Source: Pseudomonadota bacterium (GTDB lineage Bacteria > Pseudomonadota > Gammaproteobacteria > Burkholderiales > Burkholderiaceae_C). Taken from it: a DNA stretch of 64,000 bases. Location: positions 36,534-100,533 of the forward strand of contig JAFEEG010000015.1 of the NCBI GenBank assembly GCA_018241225.1. The letters run 5' to 3'. Each line of letters opens with the position of its first letter. Position 1 is the first letter of the stretch. The notes under the pieces were generated by a model. That model saw only the letters and a program-made list of their open reading frames with translations, was not told the DNA's origin and made no database searches. Both the position numbers and the translations under genes were made by a program. This document shows positions 44,456 through 53,699 of the stretch, piece by piece.

Positions 44456-45583
44456 ATGAGAAGTAAGAGCCGCCGGCGCCGCAAGATCATCAAGTACGTT
44501 GCTCCGCTGGTGGTGCTCGCCGCCGTGGTGGGCCTGGGTTTTCGGCTGCTCGACTGGGCCGAGCACGAGAGCCCGCCCGCCGTTGCCGCCGCGCCTGCCA
44601 CCACCGCACCGGCGGAACGTACCGCCGCCCTGCCCCCCTTGAACCTGCCGGCAGACGACGCCGCGCATGCCTCGGGCATGGAGTGGTGGTACTACAGCGG
44701 CATCCTGGACGCGCAGCCCGGTGGCGGGCGCTACGCCTTCCACGTGGCGGTGTTCGTGGCCAACTCGCTGATCAAGCACACCGTGATGCACGTTGCGCTG
44801 ACCGACCTGCAGACCGGCCAGCGCCGCATTCAGCAAAGCCGCACCGGCGGCCTGCCCGCCAAGCCCACGCGGGGTGGCTTCGACTTCCAGCAGGAAGGCT
44901 GGCGCGTCACCGGGTCGGGGGCTTCCCATTCGATCACTGCCAACTTCGATGGCATCGAACTCGCGCTGCAGCTGCACGACGAGCAACCCGTGATGGCGCA
45001 CCGCGCCGCGGGTTCGGGCACGCCCGGCCTGCTGGACTTTGGCGAATCAGGCATCAGCTACTACTACTCGCGCCCGCGCATGGCGGCCGAGGGCCTGCTG
45101 CGCGTTGGCACCAACGCGGCCCAGCAGGTGGGCGGGCCGGTGTGGTTCGACCACCAATGGGGCGAATTCGACGTGACCCAACTGGGCTGGAACTGGCTGG
45201 CGCTGCACCTGTCCGACGGCTCCGACGTGATGGTCTACCAGTTGTTCGACCGCGAAGGGCGCAGCGTGGCAACCACGGGCACGGTTTCCAAGGCCGGCAA
45301 TTTGCATCCGCTGGCGCCGGGCGAAGTGCAACTCACGCCGCAGCGCCGCTGGACCAGCCCGCGCAGCAAGATCGACTACGCGGTGGAGTGGGCACTGCGC
45401 CTGCCCTCGGGCGAGCACCGGGTGCAGCCATTCTTCGACGACGCCGAATTCGATGCCAGCACCACCAGCGCCAACATCTACTGGGAAGGCCCGATCAAGG
45501 TCAGCGGCAGCACGCAGGGCGAAGGGTTCATGGAATTGAGCGGCTACGAGCGGCTCAAGCCTGCGCCGGCGGCGTCAAAGTAG
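44456..45583 (+). CDS. AttH/CrtC-like lipocalin-type protein, membrane-anchored
   Basis: 375 residues. One N-terminal anchor (about 12-32) with a basic start, then a Pro/Ala linker, then the paired barrel typical of AttH/carotenoid 1,2-hydratase-like proteins: MEWWYYSGILD, FDFQQEGWRV, GISYYYSRPRMAAEGLL, VWFDHQWGEF. It probably acts in the periplasm on a lipophilic substrate. Located 103 bp from the divergent RidA-like gene and 31 bp before yceH. Confidence 0.87.
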   Translation: MRSKSRRRRKIIKYVAPLVVLAAVVGLGFRLLDWAEHESPPAVAAAPATTAPAERTAALPPLNLPADDAAHASGMEWWYYSGILDAQPGGGRYAFHVAVFVANSLIKHTVMHVALTDLQTGQRRIQQSRTGGLPAKPTRGGFDFQQEGWRVTGSGASHSITANFDGIELALQLHDEQPVMAHRAAGSGTPGLLDFGESGISYYYSRPRMAAEGLLRVGTNAAQQVGGPVWFDHQWGEFDVTQLGWNWLALHLSDGSDVMVYQLFDREGRSVATTGTVSKAGNLHPLAPGEVQLTPQRRWTSPRSKIDYAVEWALRLPSGEHRVQPFFDDAEFDASTTSANIYWEGPIKVSGSTQGEGFMELSGYERLKPAPAASK

Positions 45584-45614
45584 CCGGGCTGCGGCGCGGC
45601 ATCACAATCGCCGC

Positions 45615-46325
45615 ATGTCTGCTCTCACCACCCTCCTTTCCCCGCTCGAAATCCGAGTGCTCGGCGTGCTGGCCGAAAAGCAGCGCACCGTACCCGACAG
45701 CTATCCGCTCACGCTCAACAGCCTGCTGGCTGGCTGCAACCAGAAGACCAGCCGCCAGCCCATCATGGAAGTCAGCGAAGCGCAGGCACAACTGGCCCTG
45801 GAGAGCCTCAAGCGCTACAGCCTCATCACCGAGACCAGCGGCGGCCGCGCGTACCGCTATGGCCACAACGTGGATGGGGTGCTGCGCATTCCCTCGCAAT
45901 CCATTGCACTGCTCACCGCGCTGATGCTGCGCGGGCCGCAAACGGCTGGCGAGTTGCGCATTGCCTGCGACCGCATGCACAACTTTGCCGACATATCGTC
46001 GGTCGAAGCCTTCCTGGACGAGATGGCCGAACGCCCTGCCGGCGCCCTCGTGGTCAAGCTGGCTCGCCTGCCCGGCGCGCGCGAGCAACGCTGGGCGCAC
46101 CTGCTGGGCGATGCACCGCCGGTGCAGGACACGCTCCCGCCGTCGTCACTTGACACCACCGCATCGCCCGTTCTTGCCGACGTCACGCTCGATGAAGTCG
46201 CCACGCTCAAGGCACGCGTGAGCCGCCTCGAACAGGACCTGGCGTCAACGCGCGCAGCGCTGCAGCGGGTGTGTGCTGAATTGGGTATGCCGAAAGACCT
46301 GTGGCCAGAAGGCACCAGTTCCTGA
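45615..46325 (+). CDS. yceH: YceH (DUF480) family protein
   Basis: 236 residues. Tandem winged-helix arrangement: LSPLEIRVLGVLAEKQRTVPD, YPLTLNSLLAGCNQKTSR and a second unit LLTALMLRGPQTAGELR. The C-terminal helix (TLKARVSRLEQDLASTRAAL) is a coiled coil. The family is conserved in proteobacteria; its function is unsettled. Confidence 0.93.
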   Translation: MSALTTLLSPLEIRVLGVLAEKQRTVPDSYPLTLNSLLAGCNQKTSRQPIMEVSEAQAQLALESLKRYSLITETSGGRAYRYGHNVDGVLRIPSQSIALLTALMLRGPQTAGELRIACDRMHNFADISSVEAFLDEMAERPAGALVVKLARLPGAREQRWAHLLGDAPPVQDTLPPSSLDTTASPVLADVTLDEVATLKARVSRLEQDLASTRAALQRVCAELGMPKDLWPEGTSS

Positions 46326-46397
46326 TCCCGCCGACACGCTGCCACGCTAAAGGCCTACACTGGACTCGAAAACTGCCAGTAACAGTGCCGGATGGGG

Positions 46398-46421
46398 CGT
46401 GACATCCGGTGACATCACGCT
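46398..46421. promoter_or_regulatory. operator-like element upstream of the 98-residue gene
   Basis: Two direct copies of GTGACATC (46399-46406, 46409-46416) with a 10-bp period lie within an imperfect dyad GCGTGACATC/GACATCACGC. It sits about 35 bp before the ATG. The regulator is unknown. Confidence 0.4.
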
Positions 46422-46454
46422 CCACTTGCTGCCTTCCCGTAAGGAGGAAATGTG

Positions 46455-46751
46455 ATGTTCAGCTTTTTTCAGTTCAATCGAAACAGCCATCTGCGCCGGG
46501 CCATGGCACTTCTGGACGAAGCGCACATGGCACGGCTGGAGCACCAGGCGGCCGCCGAGCATCACGCCGCACTGGCGCGCATGTACGCGGAGCGCGCCAA
46601 GCGGCTGGAACGTGAAATCTACGGCTCGGCCCACCAGAGCCTGGTCGAATCAGCCGCAGCCACGCCCAAGGTGGCCCATGAAAAGCCCGTCGTGGAAAAG
46701 CCCGCGATCTATGCCCTGGACGGCGGGCGCCCAGAGTCGAAGATTTCCTGA
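46455..46751 (+). CDS. small coiled-coil protein, unknown function
   Basis: 98 residues. AAGGAGG 7 bases before the ATG at 46455 is a full consensus ribosome site (a GTG one codon earlier is too close). Residues 15-65 form an Ala/Glu/His-rich amphipathic helix (HMARLEHQAAAEHHAALARMYAERAKRL), followed by a Pro-containing polar tail. I do not recognise the family. The strong ribosome site and operator-like repeats suggest a well-translated, regulated gene. Confidence 0.72.
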   Translation: MFSFFQFNRNSHLRRAMALLDEAHMARLEHQAAAEHHAALARMYAERAKRLEREIYGSAHQSLVESAAATPKVAHEKPVVEKPAIYALDGGRPESKIS

Positions 46752-46769
46752 CAGCCGCGCACGCGGCGC

Positions 46770-47105
46770 CTAGCGTCGTCCGCCGCGCACGAAGGCGATC
46801 AGCAGCGCCGTGAGCACGGCGCCGCCGGCGGCAGCCACCAGGGCCGCACGCACCGGCTGGTCGCTCACGTAGTGCTGGCCTTCCCAGCGCAGGCCTTCGA
46901 AGAAGCTGCCGGGCGGGCGGATCTTTCTTCCGGCGGCATTCACCGCGTCCTGCGCATAGGCGCGTTCCTTGGCCTGGCGCAGGCCCTCTTGCACGCTCTC
47001 GCGGATGGATGCCGACGCCAGGGCGTGAGGCAATTCGTCATGCGAAGGCTGGGCGTAGTTCTTCCCCGTGGGGGCCTGCGATTGCAGTTCCTTTTCGTTG
47101 TCCAT
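46770..47105 (-). CDS. small tail-anchored membrane protein (YqjD/ElaB-like architecture)
   Basis: 111 residues. A polar, helical N-terminal part (RESVQEGLRQAKERAYAQD) and a single C-terminal membrane helix (86-106) ending in Arg residues. This layout recalls YqjD/ElaB-type tail-anchored proteins, but the similarity is architectural only. Convergent with the 98-residue gene; 200 bp from the divergent AsmA gene. Confidence 0.68.
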   Translation of the reverse strand: MDNEKELQSQAPTGKNYAQPSHDELPHALASASIRESVQEGLRQAKERAYAQDAVNAAGRKIRPPGSFFEGLRWEGQHYVSDQPVRAALVAAAGGAVLTALLIAFVRGGRR

Positions 47106-47305
47106 GGCTTCATTGTCTTCCAACCGATTTCGCTTCGCACCTGGAGCTGGAATTCCATGCGTTGGCAACTGCGGCCCACACCCCGAATCCCGGCGACAGC
47201 GAATTCGTCCCACAGGCCCAGATTGCGCAGGCCGACACGCCGGGCGGCTCGCTGCCGCCATCCTGAACTGGCGCCTTCGCCAACTTCGAAGACCGCGCCC
47301 ACTCG

Positions 47306-49381
47306 ATGCAAAGGACTCCCTCCTTCGCCGGCTCCCTGCGACGCCATCCAGCCCTCGGGGCTCTTGGCGGCATCGTGCTGCTGCTTGCCCTGGTGCTCGC
47401 GCTGTTCGACTGGAACTGGGTGCGCCCACCCATCGAGCGCTACATCTCGCAAAAGACGCAGCGCGAGTTCCGCATGGCCGACCTGCACGTGCGCCTGGGC
47501 CTCACGCCCACCATCCGGATGCGCGGGGTGTACTTTGGCAATGCGAACTGGTCCAAGGAAGACAAGCCCATGGCGAACATCGAGCAGCTCGAGTTCTCCG
47601 TTTCGCTGCGCGACCTGCCCGAGAAAATCCTCATCCCGCGGGTGGCCCTGACGCGGCCCGAACTGGTCTTCGAGCGGCAACCCGACAACCGCAAGAACTG
47701 GATCCTGGACGAGCCATCGGAAACCCGGCCCAGCAAGCTGCGCATCAGCACCCTGTCGGTGGACCACGGGCAGCTGCGCTATATCGACCACGGCGAGCCG
47801 CTCGAGCTGGACGTGGCGGCCAGCACCTTCGATCCGGCCAGCCAGGAAAAGGTCAAGGACGCCAACGCCCCGCCGGTCAACAGCCGCTACAGCACGCAGT
47901 ACGAGTTCAAGGGCAGCTTCCATGGCGCTGCATTCAAGGGCAGCGCGCTCACCGGCGAAGTGCTGAGCTTCCAGGAGTCGGGCATACCGTTTCCGATCAA
48001 GGGCGAACTGCAGGCAGGCACCACCCGGATCTCGACGGAAGGCACCATTGCCGATGCGGCCAACATCACCGGCATCGACACGCAGTTGCGCATCGAGGGC
48101 AAGACGCTGGCCAACATCTACCCCTTCCTGCTGCTGCCCTTGCCGGCATCGCCGCCCTACCGGCTCGAAGGGCACCTGGTGCTCAGCGGCAACCGCTACA
48201 GCATCGACGACCTGCGCGGGCGCATCGGCTCCACCGACGTCTACGGCCAGGTTGCCTACATCTCGAAGAAGCCCCGGCCGCTGCTGCAGGGCACGCTCAA
48301 GAGCAAGAACCTCGACCTGGCCGACCTGGGGCCGCTGGTGGGCATCGAGACCAAGGAAAGCGGCGGCAAGCCCCGGCTCACGCAGGCACAGACGCAGGAC
48401 CGCCCCACCGCCGCAGCCGGCCAGAAGCGGGTCGACCCCGATCACCTGCTGCCCGCCGGCTCCTTCGACGGAAGCCGCCTGCAGAAGATCGATGCCGAGG
48501 TCGAGCTGCAGGCCATCCGCCTGAAAGTGCCCAAGGGCCTGCCGCTGGAAAACCTGAAGGCGTCGCTGCGCCTGAACGACGCGGTCATGGTGCTGAACCC
48601 CGTGGATTTCGGCTTTGCGGGCGGCACCATCGCGGGCAAGGCCAGGCTCGATGCGCGCGCGCCGACCATCAAGTCGGACGTGCAGGTTGACCTGCAGGGC
48701 ATCCAACTGGGCAACTTCGTGCCCAAGGACAGCACCCTTGCCAAGGGGGCGGGCCGCGCCGGCGCTTCGCTGCAACTGTCGGGCGTGGGCAACTCCATTG
48801 CGGATGCGGCGGCCAAGGCCAACGGCCGTATCTCCACCACCATCGTGAACGGGCGCGTTTCCAACCTGCTCGATGCGGCCAGCGGCCTGAACATGGGCAA
48901 GGTGCTGACCCTGCTGGCCGGCGGCGACAAGGACATCGTCATCCACTGCGGCGGCGCGGTGTTCGACGTGAAGAACGGGCGCGGCCAATCGAGCCTGTTC
49001 GTGGTGGACACGGAACAGACGCAGGTGCTGGGCGACGGCTGGTTCGACCTGGGCGATGAGCGCTTCGACCTGACGGTGGCGCCCAAGCCCAAGGACGCAG
49101 GGCTGCTGTCGCTGCGCACGCCGGTGCGGGTGTATGGCAGCTTCTCCAAGCCGCAGTACGAGCTGAAGAAGGGGCCGTTGCTGGCCCGGGGCGCAGCAGT
49201 GGCCGCGCTGGCCACGGCCGCACCGCTGGCGGCACTGCTGCCCCTGATCGAAACGGGCCCGGGTCAGGACACGGATTGCGGCAAGGTGAACCAGCAGACG
49301 CAGCGCGCCGCCGTGCAGGCCACCCTTCCGCCCAAGCGGCAAGGGGCCGCCAAGCCCGACGCGGCGCCGGCCAAGCGCTGA
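47306..49381 (+). CDS. AsmA family protein
   Basis: 691 residues. An N-terminal membrane anchor (about 17-35, LGGIVLLLALVLALFDWNW) is followed by the AsmA N-terminal region (RPPIERYISQKTQREFRMADL). The rest is a long beta-rich periplasmic body (TLSVDHGQLRYIDHG, IDTQLRIEGKTLANIYPFLLLPLP) with the C-terminal AsmA part (LLDAASGLNMGKVLTLLAGGDK). AsmA-like proteins bridge the envelope in lipid traffic. Monocistronic, divergent from the tail-anchored protein. Confidence 0.9.
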   Translation: MQRTPSFAGSLRRHPALGALGGIVLLLALVLALFDWNWVRPPIERYISQKTQREFRMADLHVRLGLTPTIRMRGVYFGNANWSKEDKPMANIEQLEFSVSLRDLPEKILIPRVALTRPELVFERQPDNRKNWILDEPSETRPSKLRISTLSVDHGQLRYIDHGEPLELDVAASTFDPASQEKVKDANAPPVNSRYSTQYEFKGSFHGAAFKGSALTGEVLSFQESGIPFPIKGELQAGTTRISTEGTIADAANITGIDTQLRIEGKTLANIYPFLLLPLPASPPYRLEGHLVLSGNRYSIDDLRGRIGSTDVYGQVAYISKKPRPLLQGTLKSKNLDLADLGPLVGIETKESGGKPRLTQAQTQDRPTAAAGQKRVDPDHLLPAGSFDGSRLQKIDAEVELQAIRLKVPKGLPLENLKASLRLNDAVMVLNPVDFGFAGGTIAGKARLDARAPTIKSDVQVDLQGIQLGNFVPKDSTLAKGAGRAGASLQLSGVGNSIADAAAKANGRISTTIVNGRVSNLLDAASGLNMGKVLTLLAGGDKDIVIHCGGAVFDVKNGRGQSSLFVVDTEQTQVLGDGWFDLGDERFDLTVAPKPKDAGLLSLRTPVRVYGSFSKPQYELKKGPLLARGAAVAALATAAPLAALLPLIETGPGQDTDCGKVNQQTQRAAVQATLPPKRQGAAKPDAAPAKR

Positions 49382-49390
49382 AGTGCGGAC

Positions 49391-50242
49391 TCAGGCGCGC
49401 GGCTGCAGGCGGCGATAGGCGCTGAAGTGGCGAATGGCGCTGTGCTTGTCGCCGGCCCGTGCATAGAGCAGCGCGGCGTTCTGGTGCGCGTCGGCCATGT
49501 CGGGCGCCAGGCGCAGGCAGGTTTCGTAGCTCTTGACCGCATCCTGCACACGGCCCAACGCTTCGAGCGCCACGCCTCGGTTGTAGTGCAGCAGGGGCGC
49601 CTGCGGGCTGTGCCGCACGGCTTGCCCATACAGCGCGGCCGCCTCTTCGTAGCGCCTGGATTCGCACATCAGGAACCCCAGGTTGACGTAGGCGTCGGCA
49701 TGGTCTGGCGCGGCTTCGATCACACGCCTGTACAACGCCTCGGCCGCCGGTGCGTCGCTCGACTCCAGGGCCTCGGCGCGCTCGTACATCTGCTGCGCGT
49801 CTTCGCCGGGTTCAGGCGCCGCACCAGGCGCAGCAGCCTTGCCCAGGGCATGCACCGCCGCAGCCGGCGCCGCGTGGAAGTCCATCATCAGCTGCCCGGT
49901 GTCCGCATCCCACTGGGCGTCGCCCCAGCGCACGGCCACCCGGTCGCCCACGGCGCGGATGCGCAAGGCGCTGGCCGGCGTATCAAGCGGCAACGCTCCC
50001 TTGAGTTGACGCATCGAACGCAGGATCTGGCGCGTGGGAATGTCGGCCGCACGCAGCTCTTGCGCAGTGCGCAGCAGCACCACGTCGCGAAAGGAAAAGC
50101 GCAGCGCCCTGCCCGCACGCACCGGCTGCACGAAGCCCAGCTCGATGAGCCGGGCCACGGCATGCCGCGTCAGGCCCAGCATCTGGGTGACGCCGCGCAG
50201 GGTGTAGGGATGGGTGCTGTCCAGCGATCGTGCGTCAGCCAC
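49391..50242 (-). CDS. MerR-type HTH fused to TPR repeats
   Basis: 283 residues, GTG start directly after the Ku stop codon. Residues 12-80 form a MerR-like winged helix (TLRGVTQMLGLTRHAVARLIELGFVQP). After a linker come at least three TPRs (about 150-280: AEALYRRVIEAAPDHADAYVNLGFLM; AAALYGQAVRHSPQAPLLHYNRGVAL; AVKSYETCLRLAPDMADAHQNAALLY). A DNA-binding regulator with a protein-interaction tail in the same operon as Ku. I know of no described role for the fusion. Confidence 0.85.
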   Translation of the reverse strand: MADARSLDSTHPYTLRGVTQMLGLTRHAVARLIELGFVQPVRAGRALRFSFRDVVLLRTAQELRAADIPTRQILRSMRQLKGALPLDTPASALRIRAVGDRVAVRWGDAQWDADTGQLMMDFHAAPAAAVHALGKAAAPGAAPEPGEDAQQMYERAEALESSDAPAAEALYRRVIEAAPDHADAYVNLGFLMCESRRYEEAAALYGQAVRHSPQAPLLHYNRGVALEALGRVQDAVKSYETCLRLAPDMADAHQNAALLYARAGDKHSAIRHFSAYRRLQPRA

Positions 50243-51190
50243 TTACTTCCTGGTGCCGCCGGCCGCCCGCACGCGCGTGGCGGCCGGCGCCTTGGCGCTG
50301 CTGCTGCTGGGCGCACGCTTGGCGCCCTTGGCCGGACCGGCGCCTTCTGCCTCGACTTCGGCTGCACCGGCCTTTGCAGCCCGCTTGGCCGGCGCGGCCG
50401 CCGCGCCGCCACGGCTGGCTCGCGACAGGCTGGCGCGCAGCATCTCGGTCAGGTCGATCACCTCGGCGCCGCCGCTGTCTTCGGGGTGCTCCACGGCCAC
50501 CACCTCCTGCCCGGCGATCTTGGCGTCGATGGCCGCGAGGATGCGCTTTTTCTCCTCGTCCTCGTATTCGGCGGGGTCGTAGCTGTCGGCCGAGATCTGG
50601 TCGATGAGTTGCAGCGCCAGCTTGAGCTCGGCCGGCGACGGCGTGCTCTGCTCGATGCCCAGGTCTGCCAGCGAGCGCACCTCGTCGGCGTACAGAAGCT
50701 GCTGCAGCACCAGGCCGTGCTCCTGGGCGCGCACCTGCACCACGTACTGCTTGCCCTTCCAGGCCCAGCGCGCCAGGGCGCACCGGCCGCTGTCCTGCAT
50801 GGCGGCCTTGAGCAGGTTGTAGGGCTTGCCGCCGCGCTTGTCAGGCGCCAGGAAGTAGGCCTTGTCGAAGTAGATCGGGTCGACCGCCTCCACCGGAATG
50901 AACGAGACGATGTCGATCAGGTGGCTGGCATTGTTCTCCAGTGCCTTGAGTTCCTCGGGCTGGAAGATGACGTAGCGGTCCTTCTCGAACTCGTAGCCCT
51001 TGACCATCTCGGCCCGGGGCACCACTTCGGCGTTCTTTTCGGAGATGTACTGCTGCTTGACGCGCGAGCCGTCCTTGGCCAGCAGGTTGAAGTGGATGGT
51101 GGCCGAGCTTTCGGTGGCCGAATAAAGGCGCACCGGAATCGAGACCAGGCCGAATCCGAGCGAGAGCGACGCAATGGAGCGTGCAGCCAT
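50243..51190 (-). CDS. ku: Ku homologue, non-homologous end joining
   Basis: 315 residues. The bacterial Ku core (about 1-255) opens ARSIASLSLGFGLVSIPVRLYSATE and contains ISEKNAEVVPRAEMVKGYEFEKDRYV. A C-terminal tail of about 55 residues rich in Ala, Lys and Ser/Pro is the DNA-bridging extension found in many bacterial Ku proteins. Ku binds DNA ends and recruits LigD. No ligD is in the window. Co-directional and abutting the MerR-TPR gene. Confidence 0.95.
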   Translation of the reverse strand: MAARSIASLSLGFGLVSIPVRLYSATESSATIHFNLLAKDGSRVKQQYISEKNAEVVPRAEMVKGYEFEKDRYVIFQPEELKALENNASHLIDIVSFIPVEAVDPIYFDKAYFLAPDKRGGKPYNLLKAAMQDSGRCALARWAWKGKQYVVQVRAQEHGLVLQQLLYADEVRSLADLGIEQSTPSPAELKLALQLIDQISADSYDPAEYEDEEKKRILAAIDAKIAGQEVVAVEHPEDSGGAEVIDLTEMLRASLSRASRGGAAAAPAKRAAKAGAAEVEAEGAGPAKGAKRAPSSSSAKAPAATRVRAAGGTRK

Positions 51191-51290
51191 GTGTGACCTC
51201 CAAGCCGCAAGGGCAAGAGGGCCACTTTAGTTTTTTTCCGGGTCGCGAGGCAACTCTTGCGTTGCGGCTCGCCCACGCCCCAGCGCGGGC

Positions 51291-51713
51291 CTACAGCTTG
51301 TGGGTGGACAGCAGGATGCTGGTTTCCGTGCTGGCAATGCCCTCGATGGCGCGAATGGCGTTGAGCAGCGTGTCGAAGGCTTCGAGCGTGTCGGCCCGCA
51401 GTTCGGCCAGCAGGTCCCACCGGCCATTGGTGGTGTGCAGCGCCACCACCTGCGGGTGCCCGCGCAGCAGGCGCAGCACCTGCTCGCCGTGGTGGCCGTC
51501 GATGGCGATGCTCATCATGGCGCGGATGCCATGCTGCTCGCCCTCGGGCCGCAGCCGCACGGTGTAGCCGACGATGGTGCCTTCGCGCTCCAGCCGCGCG
51601 ATGCGGTTCTGCACCGTGGCACGGGCCACGCGCAGCTTGCGCGCCAGCTCCACCACAGACAGGCGTGCGTTGTCGCGAAGCAGCGAGATGAGCTGGCGGT
51701 CTGTGTCGTCCAT
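51291..51713 (-). CDS. Lrp/AsnC-family transcriptional regulator
   Basis: 140 residues from the ATG at 51713 (upstream GTG/TTG codons are possible but weaker). HTH: DTDRQLISLLRDNARLSVVELARKL, RATVQNRIARLEREGTIVGY. RAM domain: GHHGEQVLRLLRGHPQVVALHTTNGRWDLLAEL. Divergent from the ornithine-cyclodeaminase-like gene over 128 bp; an amino acid or imine is the likely effector. Confidence 0.92.
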   Translation of the reverse strand: MDDTDRQLISLLRDNARLSVVELARKLRVARATVQNRIARLEREGTIVGYTVRLRPEGEQHGIRAMMSIAIDGHHGEQVLRLLRGHPQVVALHTTNGRWDLLAELRADTLEAFDTLLNAIRAIEGIASTETSILLSTHKL

Positions 51714-51841
51714 GCGCTTTGTGCTCACCGAGCCTGGCAATCTGCCAAGTCCAGCAGCAAAGTTGTCAAGTTGCGGGCTTCATTCTGGCAGCCCTGTGGC
51801 CAAGAATGCCAATTTTCAGAGACGCCATCAGGGGAGAAGCC

Positions 51842-53011
51842 ATGACTCAACTCGCAGACCTGCCCACCCTTTCGCGCTTGATACGCGAGGTCGGCCTTTC
51901 ACGTTTCATCCAGGGCCTGGCCGACACCATCCATGCCGACTTCCTTCGCTGGCCCCAGTTCCAGAAGCAGCCCCGCGTGGTCAACCACTCGCCCGGTGGC
52001 GTGATCGAGCTGATGCCCACCTCGGACGGCCACCGCTATGCCTTCAAGTACGTCAACGGGCATCCCGGCAACCCGGCGCACGGCCTGTCCACGGTGGTGG
52101 CGTTTGGCGTGCTGGCCGATGTGGAAACGGGCTATCCGTTGCTGCTGTCCGAAATGACGCTGGCCACCGCGCTGCGCACTGCCGCCGTGTCCTTGCTGGC
52201 TGCAAGGGCGCTGGCTCGCCCGGGCGCGCGCCGCATGGCGCTCATCGGCAACGGTGCGCAGGCCGAGTTCCAGGCACTGGCCTTGCACTGGCACCTGGGC
52301 ATCGACGAGATCACCCTGCACGACGTCGACCCGCACGCCACGCAAAGGCTGATGCGCAACCTGGCGCCCTACCCCTCGCTGCGGCTGCGGCCTTGCGAGT
52401 CGACTGCGCAGGCGGTGCGCGGGGCCGACATCGTGACCACCATCACCGCCGACAAGCGGCGCGCGACCATTCTCACGCCCGAGATGATCGAACCCGGCAT
52501 GCACCTGAACGCGGTGGGCGGCGACTGCCCGGGCAAGACCGAGCTGCACGCCGACATCCTGCGACAGGCGCGCGTGGTGGTGGAGTACGAGCCGCAAACC
52601 CGCGTCGAAGGCGAGATCCAGCAGATGCCCGCGGACTCCCCGGTTACCGAACTGTGGCGCGTCCTGTCCGGCGAGGTGCCTGGACGCGAACATGCGATGC
52701 AGCTGACCGTGTTCGACTCCGTCGGCTTTGCGCTGGAAGACTTCTCCACCCTGTGCTATGTGCACCAGCAGTTGCAGCGCCACGGCCTGGGCCGCGAACT
52801 GGCGCTCGTGCCGAGCCTGCAAGACCCGAAGGACCTGTTCTCGCTGACCGACCCCGAACGCGCCGAACACGTTCAGGGGCAGCTGCCCGCCTACACTGGC
52901 GCGCAGCATGACGCCGCAGCAAGACACGACGACGCCCTCGACCTCGATGCAGCCCCTGGTGACTGTGATTACGGCACACGGCGGCAACCCGCTGCTCGCG
53001 CGCTGTGTTGA
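51842..53011 (+). CDS. ornithine cyclodeaminase/mu-crystallin family protein with extended C-terminus
   Basis: 389 residues against about 350 in the family. The start is the ATG at 51842. Family landmarks: ELMPTSDGHRYAFKYVNGHPGNP, MALIGNGAQAEFQALAL (NAD-binding), MHLNAVGGDCPGKTELHADIL and FDSVGFALEDFSTLCY. The last ~35 residues are low-complexity (ARHDDALDLDAAPGD) and are read from DNA that also encodes the glycosyltransferase. Converts ornithine to proline, or acts on a related imine; the Lrp partner fits amino-acid metabolism. Confidence 0.9.
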   Translation: MTQLADLPTLSRLIREVGLSRFIQGLADTIHADFLRWPQFQKQPRVVNHSPGGVIELMPTSDGHRYAFKYVNGHPGNPAHGLSTVVAFGVLADVETGYPLLLSEMTLATALRTAAVSLLAARALARPGARRMALIGNGAQAEFQALALHWHLGIDEITLHDVDPHATQRLMRNLAPYPSLRLRPCESTAQAVRGADIVTTITADKRRATILTPEMIEPGMHLNAVGGDCPGKTELHADILRQARVVVEYEPQTRVEGEIQQMPADSPVTELWRVLSGEVPGREHAMQLTVFDSVGFALEDFSTLCYVHQQLQRHGLGRELALVPSLQDPKDLFSLTDPERAEHVQGQLPAYTGAQHDAAARHDDALDLDAAPGDCDYGTRRQPAARALC

Positions 53012-53696
53012 ATCGGTCGCGGCGCAAAGCCACGGCAACATCCAGCACCTGGTGGTCAGCGACGGACCGCATGCATGGGAAGACGCCCAGGCGGTTGCAC
53101 GGCGCCATGCGGACCGCGGGCACATCGACCTGATCCAGCTGCCCTACGCCACCGGCAGAAACGGCTGGAACGGGCACCGCATCTATGGCGCCGGCACCTT
53201 CCTGGCCAAGGGCGAGTACCTGGCCTTCCTGGACGACGACAACGCATGGGCGCCCACGCACATCGCGGACTGCCTGGCGGTGTGCCGCCAAGGCCGGCAG
53301 TGGAGCTATGCGCTGCGCAACATCGTCGACCGCGAGCACCGCTTCATCTGCCGTGACGACTGCGAAAGTCTGGGCCGCTGGCCCAGCGTGCTCAACGACC
53401 AGGACTACCTGGTCGACGTCAACTGCTATTTCCTGCCGCGACTGCTGGCGGTGCGGGTGGCGCCCCTGTGGTTCAACCGGCTTGGCCAGCCCGGCCAGCC
53501 CAGCGTGGACCGGATTCTCTGCCACGCGCTGCGCACCGTTGCACCTGACTTCGATTGCACCTACCGCTACTCGGTCGACTACATGGCGGGCAACACGGAA
53601 CGCTCGGTGAAGGCGGACTTCTTCCTGCGCGGCAACGCGCAGATGCTGCAGCGCCACGGCGGTGCACTGCCCTGGGCGCAAAACCCGCGGGCTTGA
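52908..53696 (+). CDS. GT2-type glycosyltransferase-like protein
   Basis: 262 residues, or 249 if the ATG at 52947 is used. The GT-A opening VTVITAHGGNPLLARCVESV, QSHGNIQHLVVSDG and the metal-binding DDDN (in LAFLDDDNAWAP) are clear. No membrane segment. It overlaps the end of the ornithine-cyclodeaminase-like gene by 104 bp (65 bp with the later start) in another frame. Sugar donor and acceptor unknown; probably surface polysaccharide or protein glycosylation. Confidence 0.85.
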   Translation: MTPQQDTTTPSTSMQPLVTVITAHGGNPLLARCVESVAAQSHGNIQHLVVSDGPHAWEDAQAVARRHADRGHIDLIQLPYATGRNGWNGHRIYGAGTFLAKGEYLAFLDDDNAWAPTHIADCLAVCRQGRQWSYALRNIVDREHRFICRDDCESLGRWPSVLNDQDYLVDVNCYFLPRLLAVRVAPLWFNRLGQPGQPSVDRILCHALRTVAPDFDCTYRYSVDYMAGNTERSVKADFFLRGNAQMLQRHGGALPWAQNPRA

Positions 53697-53699
53697 ACT

